The position numbers and the translations under genes are program-made. From Climacteris rufus (lineage: Eukaryota; Chordata; Aves; Passeriformes; Climacteridae), in assembly GCA_013398175.1 (NCBI GenBank), contig VZRZ01007768.1:745538-809537 (forward strand): a DNA stretch of 64,000 nucleotides. Reading direction: 5' to 3'. Shown in pieces: positions 1 to 15,913 of the stretch (position 1 is the first letter of the stretch; every line of letters starts with the position of its first letter). The notes under the pieces are model-generated. The model saw nothing but the letters and a program-made list of their open reading frames with translations. It ran no database searches and was not told where the DNA came from.

Positions 1-1155
1 TTTATAAAGGGTGATACTGAGCCAAGAAGTCGAATGCTCTAAAGCCTGGCTGACTGACATGTTTTGCAAAAACAGCTGCAGCCCAGGAAGTTTTAAACTT
101 CATTTTTCCCAAACCTAGTGTAATTCATTGCCTTCCCAGTGAAAAGAACAGGCAAGAAGTGCTTTGGGAGCATTTACGCCTGGGGCAGAGGGGTACTCTT
201 TCACTCCACTGAAGACAGCTCCAAGGATTGTCCCTGGGCTGGGCTGAGCACTGGGATGGGAGCTTGCCTGGAAATTCCAGGTGCTGGAAAAGGCATGGCC
301 TGTCTGAGGCCCTTTTTGCAGGTGGTTAGCATAAAAAAGGAAGAGACTCTTTAACAGGAGCCTCCCAGCTCCTCTGCTCAAGCCACCCTTGCCCAAACCA
401 AGCTGCAGCTCTACCAGTTTGGAGGTCAGAGTTGGGCATGGGGACTCAGATGGGGCTGCATGAACCTGCTGCCTCCTCACCTTCAGGGACAGAAAGGGGG
501 AGGTGATGTCTCTGAAACCACCAAAGTACCCGAGTTCTGGCATCCCCAGAGAGCTGTGCTCTGACACTCTGTGGTTTTTCCTCTCATGCATGTGTCCTGA
601 GGCTGCACAGCTGCCAAAAAATGTATGCTGGAAACACAATCCTCCATCCTGACTCCTTGAGGGCTTTTTTTTCATATTTTAATCCCTAGAAACAGGTACT
701 TTTCATCCTTAACTATTCCTTGTTCCACCCCCTTCACAAGAGGGTGCTCCTCCAAGATCTGGGAAAAGCTGCAGCTCCAAAGCAGAGCTCAGCTCACAAA
801 GGTGGCTCAGAGCACAGATGACTGGTAAAGAGGGAAAGAAGGATGGAAAGGAAGAGGAAAAATGTCTCCTGCAAGCACCAGTGCACCCAGAGCCTTGTTT
901 TGGCCTTCCAAGACAAGCCAACACAAAGACAGGATGACTGCAAAGCTGGCAGGTAAAAGTTAAATAAAGGTACCTGCCAGCTGGAGGGTGAACGTGATGC
1001 TAAGAAAACGTGGCTAAGTGCAACACATGAAGCAGTCCAATGGAAAACAAAATAAGCATCTACATTATCTCTTTTTGAACTGTTTATAGCTGGGTCTAAT
1101 CACAGCCCTATTAAGGTCAATGGACAGATTCCAGGTAGCCAGGGCTGAAGTTGGG

Positions 1156-1187
1156 TTTGGCTCCATAGCTTTGGCTCCATAGCTTTG
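1156..1187. repeat. Tandem duplication, 14-bp unit x2.3
   Basis: The unit TTTGGCTCCATAGC occurs at 1156-1169 and again exactly at 1170-1183, followed by the first four bases of a third copy. This is probably a recent replication-slippage duplication, since the two copies are identical. Confidence 0.8.
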
Positions 1188-2119
1188 TTCTGGGATGTTT
1201 TCATGGTGAAAAAGGGCGAGAAGCACCACTGCTGCCTCTCAGCTGCACAGTTCAGAACAAGGAACAGGCTCAACACCCTGGGGGAGAAAGGCAGCTCTGT
1301 CTGCTGCAGGAACACATCGTTTGATTCAGATGCAAACCCTCTAATTTATGCAGACAGACATACTTGTACACAGACAAACACGCTGGGTTTTCATCCCAGC
1401 GTATGGATGAGTGGGCTAATGAAAAAAGATGACATCTTTCTCTTACACACACGCAGTCACCTACACAAAACTGTGCTAAAAATATTTTCTAAAGGCAGCA
1501 GTCAAGTGCACTGAATAGGGAATGGCAGAATTAAGACTGCCTGTTCATTCTGATACAGTTCTAAGAATTAAAGTTAAGCAATAATAGTATTGTCCTCAGT
1601 GTTATGTTAACAATTCCTGCTCTATTCGTTCTCAAAGTACGTGCCTTGCATTAAAAAAAATCTCTTTTTTTTCCTATCTGAAGTCTTGGGGGAAAAAACA
1701 GGAAACAAAACCCAAGTCTTTATTTATAAAAGTTTCTGGAGAGTTTTCTCAGGAAAAGCAAAAGCAAAACCACAGAGATTAGGAAATGTCAAAGTTAGGG
1801 CTGCCCAAACATGGAGACACTTTTGATTTACTCACACGTCCATCTCCAAATAAAGCAAACCAAAACTACAGAGCCAGCCCTGGCTTTTGAGTGACTAACT
1901 CTGGCACCTCAGTGGCAGTCTTTTACCTCCCCATTCAAAGACACCTATGCATTTGAATTCCAGGAGGAGATGTGCCTGTTCATTTTTCTAAAAGAAAGAT
2001 GAATGCTGTACCGGGGTGGTTCTCCTATCACCGAGTCACTGGCAGTGGCTCAGGCTGCCACTCCCTGTCTAAGAACAGCCTGAAGGAGGAGACACTTCAG
2101 CCACATTTGGTGACTAAGC

Positions 2120-2405
2120 TCTCACATCCTTTCCTTCACATCTATGGCACACTTGTGCTTTTCTGTCCTTTTCCCTGTTCCAGGCCTGTCATATCATTTT
2201 TCCACTCACTGAAGTCCCAGTATCCTCATCCTGCCAGATCTATCCCTATTTTTCTCTTTCCCACTATTCTCATTGCTCAGATGTTCTCAGTTCCCCATGC
2301 CCAGTCTCTTTGCTATGCTTTTCCAGTTCTCCCTTATTTTCTACCCTTTCTATCCCTCACCTCTCACCATCCCATTCATCTCCCTCTACTTTCTTTTTCA
2401 ATTCA
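2120..2405 (+). repeat. Pyrimidine-rich (C/T) tract
   Basis: The + strand is dominated by C and T for nearly 300 bases, with many CCT, TTC and TCTC runs and no single repeating unit. The bias keeps several overlapping + strand frames open (1972-2568, 2273-2455, 2310-2594), so those frames are not evidence of coding. It could act as a polypyrimidine splicing context or form triplex-like structure, but nothing here shows that it does. Confidence 0.5.
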
Positions 2406-4527
2406 GTTCAGGCAGCAACACTGCTCCTGGCTGGGCTCAGTGGGATTCAGGGTGACCTCAGACCTGGCCGTGCACCTGGCATTGCTGGGATGCTCCTGCA
2501 TCTCCCTGCTCTGGATCATGCTCTGTGCAGATACATCATCTGGGGTGCAAATTCAAATGGTCAAGTGAGTGTCTGCTGTATAGCGAAAATTTGAATTTTT
2601 CCTAAAATTTGCCACCAAGGCAGATTGTAGCTACTAGTGGAATTGGAGGGAGGGAGTAAAAATGCATGCTGTATGTGGAATCAATTTTTGCCAAGTGTAC
2701 CCTCCCCATTCAAAAGCAGTGACCCTCCCATCTTTGGTACAGATAAACAAATGATTTAGAACCTTTTGTTTCAGGAATGATTAGACAGTAACAGTTTTTG
2801 CATCTCTTTAGCATGTCTTAACCAAGGCTTTTGGACATTGCTTGTAAGGCTCAGGTAACTCTGTTCTTCCAAAGGGGAGCAGAATGATGGATAAACAGAC
2901 GGAGAACGATGAACAAGCAACCTGTGCAGCCACAGCAAACCACCAGCTCCTCGGGTGGCCTGCAAGGACCCTCCAGGCAGCTCCCCCAAGGTGGGATCTT
3001 TGTAGATTACACCTTCACAGTCACCACATTTAATAAATGGTGGGAAATAGGTTTGTTCCATGCTTACCACCACACAATTAATTATTTTACCTAAGGGCAA
3101 CACAAAAGCACATGCAGCTTATTGTGATGCTGAGACATCCATGTCCTTCAGAGTATAACAGCCATTTATTTTCTCACAGGAATAAACACCAATATTTGTC
3201 TTCCTGACTTAATTCCTTCCTTAGCTAAGCTAGGATCTCTCACTAGAATACCAGGAGTTCTCCCCAGAGAAACCTGACCTTCCTTTTCTGAGTTCATGGA
3301 TTCTGCTCAGAGAGGCTCTCATATACCTCTATATGAGCTGGCTTCAAGTTAATATCTGCACTGCTCCATGCCTACTTTTCTTGATGAAAGATAGGGAAAA
3401 AATGGCCTTTTTTTAAAAAATCATCCCCTGGACACATACATCATCACCTGAACATATTCATCATCACTAAATATTCGATTGGAACTTGCAGATGTGAGCC
3501 ACAATGGCATAATCTCAGTCTTTGTCTGGAAGGGACAGAGTGGGTAATTTATCAGAAAACAGTGAAAAAAAGGTGCCTTTATACTTTCAAGTGTCTAGGA
3601 GACATCTGGAACTCTATTTCAAATCATATCTGAAAGGTAAAAGCCATAAAGACTTGAAAGACAGCACTGAGGCTTCCCAGACTACCTTCCTACACTGATT
3701 TTACCACTTGGACCTGAAGAGCTTGAACGACATGTTTTGGTTATTACAGAGAACTTCACCAAAATAGGCAGGTGCTGGCATGATTTTAGGGCTGCAGATG
3801 AAGTTCTCAGAGGAAAGGTTCTGCTCCATTTGCCATCCTGTCTCCCCAGCCTGTTTGTGCAGCCATAACCAAGGAAGTTGTTTACATAAAGACCATGAAA
3901 TGCAGCTGGGAAATGCAGTAACATACATTGGCTCTCAGTGAATGCCAAGAGAGAAGGTGGGTGGAAAGGGACTTCTGTTGATGTGTGAAGAATTTTTGGG
4001 GCTGGTAAACTACAGAATTGGGATCCCAACTAAGGATTTTCTGAATTTTTATAATGTTAAAATTGAATCCCACGGTCCTACTAGGTGTTTGTAACATTTT
4101 CATTCAGGCCCTCTATAGAGTACAGAGAAACAATTTTTTCTATTCACACATCACTTGGCTCATGTTATGCAGCAACAAATAACTTCATGACTCTTTCTGA
4201 TATCCCTTCAGTCTGGATTGGCACATTCACATCTAAGATTTCTCAAGATAAAATATATGTCCACACCTCCAGGAAGTCTGCAGCTCCCATGGTGGGAACA
4301 TCAACCTGCTCTGAACACATTTCATGATGGCTCTACACATCAAACAGCTACAGGCACATCATGCAACTCCAGCAGCACCCAGAATTGCAAGTTTACTCTA
4401 CCTGCAGTGTACAGCCAATGCCCAGATGTGCAGTAAATCCACCCAGAACAGTGGGAGTGAGACCTATTGCTCAGGCCCACTGCAGTGGGGCTGTGCTGGC
4501 ACAGGAAAGTGCAGTGCTTTCCAAAAA

Positions 4528-4741
4528 CATCAGACTGGAGCACACACCATGGACACAAAGGCTTTCTGGGTAAGGTTTTGGNGCATCAGACTTGAGCACA
4601 TACCATGGACACAAAGGAGGTGTCTGGACACATGGCAGCCCAGATAGATCTATTCCCTTTGAACTCCAAGCTGGTCACTTAACATCTGGAAAACCTGGAC
4701 AAATACAGAAAATGTCCAAGGCTTTCTGGGTAAGGTTTTGG
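4528..4741. repeat. Interleaved duplication flanking a single N
   Basis: A 34-bp block at 4528-4561 recurs with two mismatches at 4584-4617, and a second block of about 23 bp at 4559-4581 recurs exactly at 4719-4741. The only ambiguous base of the window (N at 4582) sits between the first copies and the second ones. The order A-B-N-A'-spacer-B' is what results when two overlapping contig ends, or two alleles, are joined without merging. A true tandem duplication with an unresolved base is the alternative. Confidence 0.75.
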
Positions 4742-7084
4742 TCGAAAAAAGTGAATATGCCAGTGGAAGTAAACAAAACATCATGGCTCAATTATAATTT
4801 GGTACCAAGGTCCACTGGTATGTTCTGTCTGCATCCGGACCACAGGCACATAAGCCATGGGCAAGTGATTGCTGCATAGTTTGTAAATATATTTTTATTC
4901 TTTATGAAATAAAATATTGTTTGAATGCATATTGTCAGTGAAGCAAAATGACTTGTGCTCAATCTTTTGACTGTCACCTATGACAGATCTACAGGAAAGC
5001 ATCCTTTTAACTAAACATGTGACTATTGGGCATATTTCATGACAACATATTTCAAAATGATCAAAGTCAGCTGTCAGAGAAATTAGATTAGTCATTATTA
5101 GTGTTCAGTAGTTCCCATGAGAACCTTAAACAGTTGGTGGCTCTTCTTAAAAGATTAGAGTAAGCCTTGTAATGTGTCATGATGAAAGTGGTAAAGACTT
5201 GGAATAAAGGGCAGAGTGCTCTCTTTATTTCTGAAAGTGGAGGATTTCTAATTGAGACTTTTAATTGTATTGAATTTTATCAGCCTGTGATACAGAAAAC
5301 ATTGCAAAAGGGCCTATATTTTTCCATGGACTGCTGGTAATGGCATTTTAAATTCATTCCTCTGAAAGAATCTGGTTCCTAGCAGCCAGTGTCGATGCCA
5401 GCAGATATTCTTATTTCCACACAATTTCTCCTTGTTCTCTTACTAATGCCAAGATAAGAAACGATGTTGATATGTGTTCACAGGACTAATTATTACACAC
5501 TGGATCCTGCAGTCTTATCAGTGAAGTTGAAACAAAATTGGTAATATAACATCCATGACCTAAAAGTAAAGTTGGGGAGTTTCAAAGCAAAATTAAATGA
5601 GGCTTTAGCCATCACAACTGCTGGTGTGCAGTATAATAAAAAAAAAAAATCATTGATTGTTTTATTCCTTCCACTACTGGAAATTTCTATGATGTGAAAC
5701 AGTGTGTGTAAAAATGGAAATCCTATAAATTCAAATAATAAAGTGTATCACTTAAGTAATATTTAATCCAAAGAGGCATTCAGATAATCTAGAATATCTG
5801 AGAACAATGATTTCTTCAAAGCATTAGACAAGAATTCTCTTTGAAATGTCTTGTTTGAAGTCTTTTTGCACAGCCATAAAACAAAAGACTCTCTGTTTAA
5901 AGTATTACATTTAAGGAGTTCTTTTTTCCTGAATTTATTTGTTGGAGAATGCTGATGAGGGAGACCCCCAAACTGCAGTGGAGAGTATTATGACTGTAAT
6001 TTCAAAGAAGACTGATAACTTCTTTAGATCTTTCTCCAACAGTGAGGTAATCATGCATCCTTGTCCTTTCATTATGATTTCTTAGCCCAAAATTTATCAA
6101 AGAGCATAATTTTATAATGCTCTTTTTTAAAGAGCATTTTTATGTTCTTCGCTGTCAATGTTTTCTTTTCAGTTTTTCCTTTTCATCCATCCCTGAAGCA
6201 CATATCTTGGATAACACAAAAGGACTTTAGCCCTTAAAAGTATATAATGGCATGGGGCTTATAAAACACAAGGCACCTGTTGACCAAGTTCTCATGCTCC
6301 TTACTTGTGTGATTGTCTACAGGCTCTTAGTTAAGGTCATTTTTTTCATTATATGTGAAAAAGCATAATGTTAAAAATGCACAGTCTTTTCTGTGCTGAG
6401 AGGCTTTTGGTTATGTGGGGTCCTTATGAAAGCAGCATTTTTCCTGGTGTACCTGGGCAATGCAGCCCCTCCAAAACCATCACAGCAACAACAGAAGGAA
6501 CACATTCAGTCCCTACATCAGGATTGTTAAGGAGAAAAGAGATATCTGTGGGCACCTGCCTGGCTGCCAGGAGAACAAAGGCCATGGAAATGCAGCCCAG
6601 GTTCCCATGGCCAGCCCTTGGCTGAACCAAAGAGGTGGTCAGAATCTCACCCAGCCTGCAAACACTTGCTGGTTTTCCAGAAGAATTGCAGACTCTCTGT
6701 GGTGAGTTGAAGTTTCCAGGCCAGGTATTTGTTTTTCCCAGTTGTCCTCCACAAACCCCACTGGAAGCAGCCGTGGACTCCTCGACTGTGCCAGGATCAG
6801 GGAGGTGATGAGGACCAGGATGCCAGCTCCAATGGGAAATCACTCACACCACTTGACTTTTAGCACTCTCCTTGCTGAAGCTTTGGCTCTGATCAGCTCT
6901 TCCAAATAATGCTGAGGCACTCTCTGGGAGACAGTCAGGACAGAGAACATTCCCAGGTGATTATGGGCAAGACTTCCCTGTTTTGGGAAGGAAAGGGGAT
7001 GGAGTCCAGCCACATGGGTGCAAATCATATAATGTATTTCTTGCCTTCATGGCCAATAGTCCCAGTGGTTCAGGGATTTCCTGA
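4742..7084. other. AT-rich interval without recognisable genes
   Basis: AT-rich unique sequence with a 13-A run near 5638-5650 and a short inverted repeat at 6099-6125. Short frames at 6368-6843 on both strands resemble no family. No transposon of recognisable type was found. Confidence 0.6.
6099..6137. repeat. Short inverted repeat plus third copy of one arm
   Basis: AAAGAGCAT at 6099-6107 is followed, after nine bases, by its exact reverse complement at 6117-6125. The forward arm then appears a third time at 6129-6137. The AT-rich hairpin has only a 9-bp stem, so a functional RNA is unlikely. Confidence 0.6.
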
Positions 7085-7545
7085 GTCAGAGCTGGAGTCT
7101 TTTGGGGAATTTGACTGTTCTGAATTAATTTCTCTTCCATGAATTTGCCCAAATGCCTGTGAGATCCATGGAAAAGTTTAGCATCCCTCACATCCTTTGG
7201 CAAGCAGTTCCACAGCTCATTTCAGTGTTATTAATACCATACTTAAATGCAAGTGATAATAAATCTATCATGCCTTGGCAAAATCTTCCAGGGGGTAATA
7301 GTTTTAATAACTGTTAGAAAGGTTTGCTGTGCCTTCTGTCTGAGTATGCCCAGCTTCAAATTTCAGCTACTTGGTTCCTTTTAATGCCTTGTCCATTAGC
7401 TGGTAAAAACACCCATATTACCAGATACTTTCTCTGCGTAAACTGTGATGAACCCACTCCTTAACCTTCTCCTTTATATATTAAATCAGCTGAGTTCCTG
7501 AAATCTCTCCTAAAGTGGCATGGTTTCAAAACTTCTATTATCATA
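7085..7545 (-). mobile_element. Ancient LINE relic (CR1/L3-like), 3' end at left
   Basis: The stretch reads like the reverse complement of the old CR1/L3-type LINE tails seen across reptiles and birds. Landmarks are a segment about a 'TTTGGCAAGCAGTTCCACAG' match (7196-7215), a 'TTGGTTCCTTTTAATGCCTTG' type block near 7372, and a 'CTCCTTAACCTTCTCCTTTAT' type block near 7457, in the order expected for the antisense strand. I recall this consensus from general knowledge and could not align it. The copy is heavily diverged with no open frame, so it predates the younger CR1 insertions further right. An L2-clade origin is possible. Confidence 0.5.
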
Positions 7546-9663
<2,118 letters not shown>

Positions 9664-10415
9664 CCTTTTATCTCTGGAGGGCAAATTTATTTTAATCACT
9701 TTCCTGAGCATAATTTAGCACATATAACTATACCTTAAAACAAAGGGAACAGAATCAATGCAATACTTTGATTTTAGGAAATACCAACTATAGTTAATTT
9801 AAAGATTTCTTACTATCCTTTTGATACAGTTGTCATTGCCAAGGACCAAAGTGCTTCTTAGCAGAGACTAAATAAGGTCATGCAGCACTTGTTACAGGAC
9901 AGCCTTCCTGAAAAGCATGGTTGGTGTCTGGAGGAATTATGCTCAGGTCTAACCTGTCAACCTGATGCAAAATAACACACACTTAGATTCTGGCACACTC
10001 CTGCAGTCCTGCTTTCAAAAAAAATACATTTTTTTGTTTGCTTTTTTTATTACCACAGTTGTCCTAAACCACACTCGTACGCTAAACACCAGACCTTCCT
10101 AAACCCATGCAACTGTTGTTAAACACAAGAGAAAGGATGTTCCCTGAGAGACAAGCGATCCTGTCTCTACCCAGTGATGTCCTGAGCAGCAGAGGAACAG
10201 CCTGCAGGTCACTTCTCAGGTCAATACACCATCTCTAAGGCCTTCCTCCCTCTCTGGCCCTGCTTTTACAATACCTTGGTGACCTCTCAATGTCACACAT
10301 CTTAGCTACACCCTTTGTGGCTGATGAGAAGCTGGTTTGCTGTGCTGTCCCTCACAAGGGTCACTCTCACATTTCCCTCCCACTGGTGACCCATCATGCT
10401 GACTTTGCAAAGCTC

Positions 10416-10444
10416 TTATTTATTTACAGTTTTTATTTATTTAT
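10416..10444. repeat. (TTTA)n-type simple repeat, imperfect
   Basis: Two short runs of TTTA units separated by ACAGTTT. Low-complexity, no inferred function. Confidence 0.7.
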
Positions 10445-13400
10445 CCACTCTCAATACCACTAAGGTATTGTACAGCACACTCTAATAAAACAAAGGAAAA
10501 TACTAATCAGGATTAATAGCACTATTATAACCCAATGAATTTGATAGAATTGCAATGGCTAAGAGGGAACATTAAGTTGCAGATGAAGAATATATGCAGG
10601 AAACAGAAGATGCTGGAAACCAACAACTTTTTTTCAAGAGATATTCACAATTAAGCAGCTGCAATAGACCCTTCATGTACCCTTCACTGGACCTGCAAGC
10701 AAGGGCAAAATGAGCTGAATTTTGACTTTGGTTGACGATGTCAGGAGGAGGAAGAGGTTTTGTACTGAACTCTCAATTTTCTGTGTCATGTGTACCTGGC
10801 CATATGTGGTGGGGACTGACATTGCCAGCAGTTCTGGTGAAGAGCCAAGGAGCATTAAGCACTTTTGGAGCCTAAATCCGCTATTCCAAGGAGACACAGG
10901 CACCTGGGTTAGGACCCACACAGCGTAGGCCCCACAGCACTGAGGTGCACAGCAGCTGTTCCCAGGCACTCACTGTCTCCAACAGCACGGCTGAGCGAGG
11001 CGTTTGGGCTACCCAAAGAGTTTTCTGAAAACAGGAGCCACAAACCAGCCCAGCAGGCAAGGAGCCATGTGAGCTAGTCACTGAGAAATCCTGAGGTGGT
11101 GTCAAGCCTTACCTCACCCAAGGGTGCTGCACTTGGACAGTGTTCACAGCCCTGTGGCGTGGAGAGCCCATTCCCACTCCTGATGGAATGTCTTTTTCCC
11201 ATAATACACAACCCCAGGATGCAGGAAATGGGAGTTCACATCATTCCCTGGCCTAAGGAAATATCTGCACATCAGAGAGCTGGTTTCAGGGTCGTATTTT
11301 TTCCTTCAGGTCAAAAAAGAAAGATGCAGAGTATCTAACTACAAAACTTGACGCTGTGAAAAGCTTTTTCAGTTCTGGGTTGGGTTTTTTTCAACAAAAA
11401 AGGAAACAAAAGGGAAAAAGAACATTACATTTTGGCCAGAATAAAAACCTATTCTGACTGAAATGGAAATTTTTCCTTCCTCTGTCCCATGAGAACTACC
11501 CAATGACTCTCACTGTTCAAGGAGTAACTTTACACACCTCTAAAACCCCTCTGCCTCTTGGATAAAATGCTAGGGGTGTATTGGAAACAACAAGCAACAC
11601 CTTACCAACGCTGTGCTAAAAGCAATGATGAGGAAACAACCACCAGAATGTGGTCTGTGGTGAAAACAGGAGCTATGGAAGGGCCTGGCCAAGCACTGCC
11701 CTGTGCTGCAGCCCCGTGCCAGGGAGCCCAGCACAGAGGCTGAGGTGGTTTCCCACCGGGAAGGATGCTTTGGCAGCCTGTGGTCGTCAAGGTGAAGCCT
11801 GGTCCTCCCACCCCTCCACCAGGACCCAGCTTCTTGATGCTCACTCCTGTTGCCTTGCTCTTTGCTGCTGAAAATTGTTATCCCATGGTAGCTAGTTTTC
11901 AAGGTTATTTTCTGTAAACATGGCCATGTTATTGTAACTCTATCTTATCATATACATTCCTTTCTCATGGACACAGACCTTTGATGGACATTTCCTTTGA
12001 TCACTGTAGTTGAAGGAGGAAGAACTGATTTCCTCCAATGAGTAGTAATTTCCAAAAGGGTATAAAAAATAAAGAAGGTGGGTCTTGTGCCCTTTCCTTC
12101 CTTTCCTTTGAACCTGAACACCGCTGTCTCTGGCTCTTCTTTCTGCGCCATCAGCATCACACTCCCAGCAATGTTATATGGCAACAAGAAGGACAATGAA
12201 GCCAATTCCAAGTGACAACCCTCCAGGAATGTGTCTTCACACTGGTGTCTTCCCTGCTGGGCATGATACCACTGCCTACAGCTGGGATCACTCCAGGCTG
12301 CCAAATGCCGTCCGAGTCCTTGGGGGCCTGAAGCAGGGAGGAAGAACTTTGCGGGTGGGCTCTGTTTCTTGCCCTCTCTGGCTGCTTTCTTTGGACTGTG
12401 CTGGAAGTTTTCTTTCCCTGATCTATAGTTAATCTGCTCACAAAGTCGCACAGAATATGAAATTAAAAATGTGACAGGCGTTTTTTTGTTGTCTCCTTTT
12501 TGACAGCTTTTGGAAGAGAAACCCAACTTCTGGCTTTTTGCCAGGAGGATTACGTTGTTTCACTTATGAAGAATGCACTTTTCATAAGCAACTACTTTAC
12601 ATTGCAAACTCTGGGCTCTTATTCCAGACAGATCGACTATTTTTAATAAAGTTTCCTCCAAGATCTCAGCTGGCTTTTAAGTCCATGAGTGTTAACCTAG
12701 AAATACTGTACTTAGAGAACTGCACACAAAGGTATATTCATCAGGTCTGGGGCTGCTCTCACACTGAAATAACCCTTTAGAAGTTAAAAAAAATTACAAT
12801 ACATTCATAAAAGTGAACCCATTTGAGTATAACGTGCAATTATAGAGAGCCTGTACTCGGTCTCAGAAGGCTGTGATTGTGACCTGTGGCTGTGGCTGGG
12901 CAGGAAACGTTTTTCCTGCCTTGCAAATATTCCTGGGATTTCAGAAATTACTCTCATTTCCATATGTAGAAAAAGAGAGTTATTTTACAGCTTTCCTTTA
13001 AATGAAAGAGTAGAGAGACAGGCAGACAGCCCACAGGGCTGTGGTTAGGGCTGTCACCTGGGATGAAGGGGATTTAGGATCGGATTAGATGTGCTTGGTG
13101 TGGTTTGCAGAGGGGACTGGGGCCTGGGCTCTCAGAGGCACCGAGTGCTCATCAGGCCGCTGGCTTTTTCAGCCCTCTCGGTTGACGATTTTCAGTTTTG
13201 TACAGACAACTAACTGTTCACCAGGGACTTGAACCTAATTAATCTCCATGTGAGACTGATGCCAAAACCATCTGCTTTAGGCACCCAAACAGGTTGGGCA
13301 GGACAAGCACCAGTTAGATGGGAAAGGCATTGCAGAGCGATTCAGCCTGCCCAGTTCCCTGTCTAGACTCCTGGCAGGGCTCCTGCTGTTCTGTCTGCTG

Positions 13401-15913
13401 TGCCCACGCCAGGGGCTGCCTCTGTCTGCCCGCTGTGGGCAATGCTGAAGGGAATTTCCTGAGTGGGGATGCACCAGGAGGCAGCCCAGGGAACAGGAGC
13501 TGGCTGTGCTGCACGTCCTGAGCTGCAAGCAGCAGGTTCTTCTCCACCAGGAGCTCAGAAACCTCAATGTGGGTGACTCCTCCTGCACAGTGTCCTAACC
13601 CTGCACCCTCACCCACCTCAGCCTTCAGAGGGAGAGGATGAAGCCTTCAGGCTAGAAACTGGGCTAAAAGAGAGATAGTTTCTGTCCGTCATAAAAAAAC
13701 CATGCCACTGCTGTGAAAAAACTTATGGGAGTGGAAGAAAAGATGACCCAAGTTGGGATCAGTGTAGTCTCCTGAGAAAGAAGACCCTGTGAGTCTCTTG
13801 CTACACCCAGCACCATCTACACCCCTTGCCAACAGTGACAAATAAAATCCTCCTTACTCCTTTCTCACCTGCTCCTTGCACATCTGTATCATGTTCACTG
13901 ACCTATACTATGCTCACTGGGCCAAAAGAAGACCTTCGAGTTTCTCTAGCTCCAGAAACTGACCTTATTTAAAGATTTCTCAAGTTTTACATAGATTGCC
14001 AGTGTCATGGGAAGCCAGGACAGGAGGGGAACTCACCCAGTCTCCTGCATATCATAGGAAAATAATTATCACACAAATTCCTTAGTGTGAACCCAGTTCA
14101 GAGGAACAAAATGCTACCTTCCAGCATTTGCTTTTTAGACCTCTTTATTCTTCTCTGCTTATTCTTTTCTCTACTAAAAAAAAATTTTAAAAAAAGGCAA
14201 AATGAGTGTGCAGGAGAGGTAAAATATGAATGGAAAACACCTACTTAAAAGTACTTAGGTTGTTACTCTGGGGAGGAGAGAAAGGCTCTGGGAAAACAAT
14301 GTGAAATAAAACATTTTCTACATTTATTTTTTCACTTTCTTTGTCAAACTTGTTTTCATGTCAGGAAGTCTGCTTGTACACAACCCACTTACTGGGACCA
14401 GCCCTGCTGTGGGAGCTCAGCCCCCATAACACACCACATTCTGTGGCCCAGACACCTCGAAAGGGGGACCCAAATCAGGGATTAAAGTATTCCTCATCTT
14501 TTTCTGGAGCTGCTCTAAACTAGAGTAAGGCTGATGACAGGCTGGCCAGGGATACACTTGCAAATGACTGCTCTTGAGGCGATAATCTAATGAATGAAAT
14601 TTAACAGTACATGAATTTAGATGTCTCCCATTAAAGAAGGGTGCATTTCGTGTTGAGTTTTCCAGGAATATCTTTAGATTGAGTTGCAACATACAGCAAG
14701 TTATAACATACAGCCTGTATGGATTATTCCTTGACTCCGTGGTGGCCCCAGGTGCTTATTGTGAAGCAATTTCCAGTGTCATATTTATCATATTTTCTTT
14801 ATAAAGTCACTATTGCCTGGTTTTAAACTCACTATAGCCTTGTCAAATCTGATATTCTGTTTAAAGCAAAAGCAACTTATACCTCAGAGAACTCAGAGGA
14901 AGGTACAAAGGAAGATACCCTGGGTACAGGGTGGGTGAGAGTTCCCCCTCGTGGGACCTCTTCAAGAACACATGTTCTGGATACCTCTGGGCTGGCCAGC
15001 TGCATCTTTGACCTTCACCGCCTGCATCTCTCCTTTGATTAGTCTGTGAATGCATTTATTTGAGGGCTTGACTTTGATTTTTGAACTTTCAGAAGTAGTT
15101 TACATCAGTGGCTGACATGCTTAAGTGGGCAGACTCAAAATGGAAGAACCACAATTTAGCTCGATGACAACCACAAGTAACTCCATATTAATGGGAACTT
15201 ATTAATGAGAATGCTGTCTTAGTTGGCTTTAGTTCTGAAATCTTCAAATATAGGTTGGTCTTGGACTTTCATCCTTTTCAGAAAATCTTGACCAAGACAT
15301 TTTTTAGAGATGCATTAAGTTAGATGGGTAGACAACACCCAAAATATTTTTAAAAAGGAAAAAAAAAGGAATTCCCCCCTTATACCTCCCCTCCATTTTA
15401 GCTCAGCTGCCCAAAGGCAGCAGGGCTCCTGCAAGGGCCATCATGGTTAATGCCACACCAATCACTGAAGAGTAGAATGCAAGTGGGGAAAAATTCATTT
15501 CTTTAGGGGATGAAGGGAACCTCACTCTTTAATTTCATTAACTGCTCCTTTCTCCCAGGCATCTTGCAGGCAGCAAGAGAATAAAATGTATCCTTTTCAA
15601 GTAGTGAAAAGGACATCTCTGAAAAGCAACTTATTATAACGTGTGGTGTAAGGTACAGCAGGTACAGCAGCTGCAGCAGTTCTAAAATATTTTTTTCTAG
15701 TAAGGTTAGAATTCTAATATTTTATTGTATGCCTTGACACAGAGTTTTCCTAAATGTTTCCAGAGAAGATCTTGTAGATGAAGTATAATCAGCAAAAAGA
15801 AGAATGACTTTTTTTTCTGGTTTATGGTTTGGGTTTTGTTTTGTTTTTTTTTTAATTTTGCTCTTTGTCCCACTGTTGGCTTTAGCACTGTCACTAGATG
15901 GAGGACAGACTGT

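Larger units (their letters stand above)
1..4527. other. Gene-free interval, unique sequence
   Basis: No recognisable exon, promoter or transposon was seen. Open frames here (for example 1972-2568 on + and 115-675 on -) show no domain or family resemblance; the first is kept open by a pyrimidine-rich tract. A 14-bp unit is tandemly doubled at 1156-1183. Function, if any, cannot be read from the sequence. Confidence 0.6.

Noticed and set aside
1972..2568. 198-codon + frame
   Set aside because: Kept open by a pyrimidine-rich tract; two other + frames are open over the same bases; no family resemblance.
13030..13110. Possible MIR-type or other tRNA SINE around GCTGTGGTTAGGGCTGTCAC
   Set aside because: A/B box-like words are poor and no tail could be recognised.
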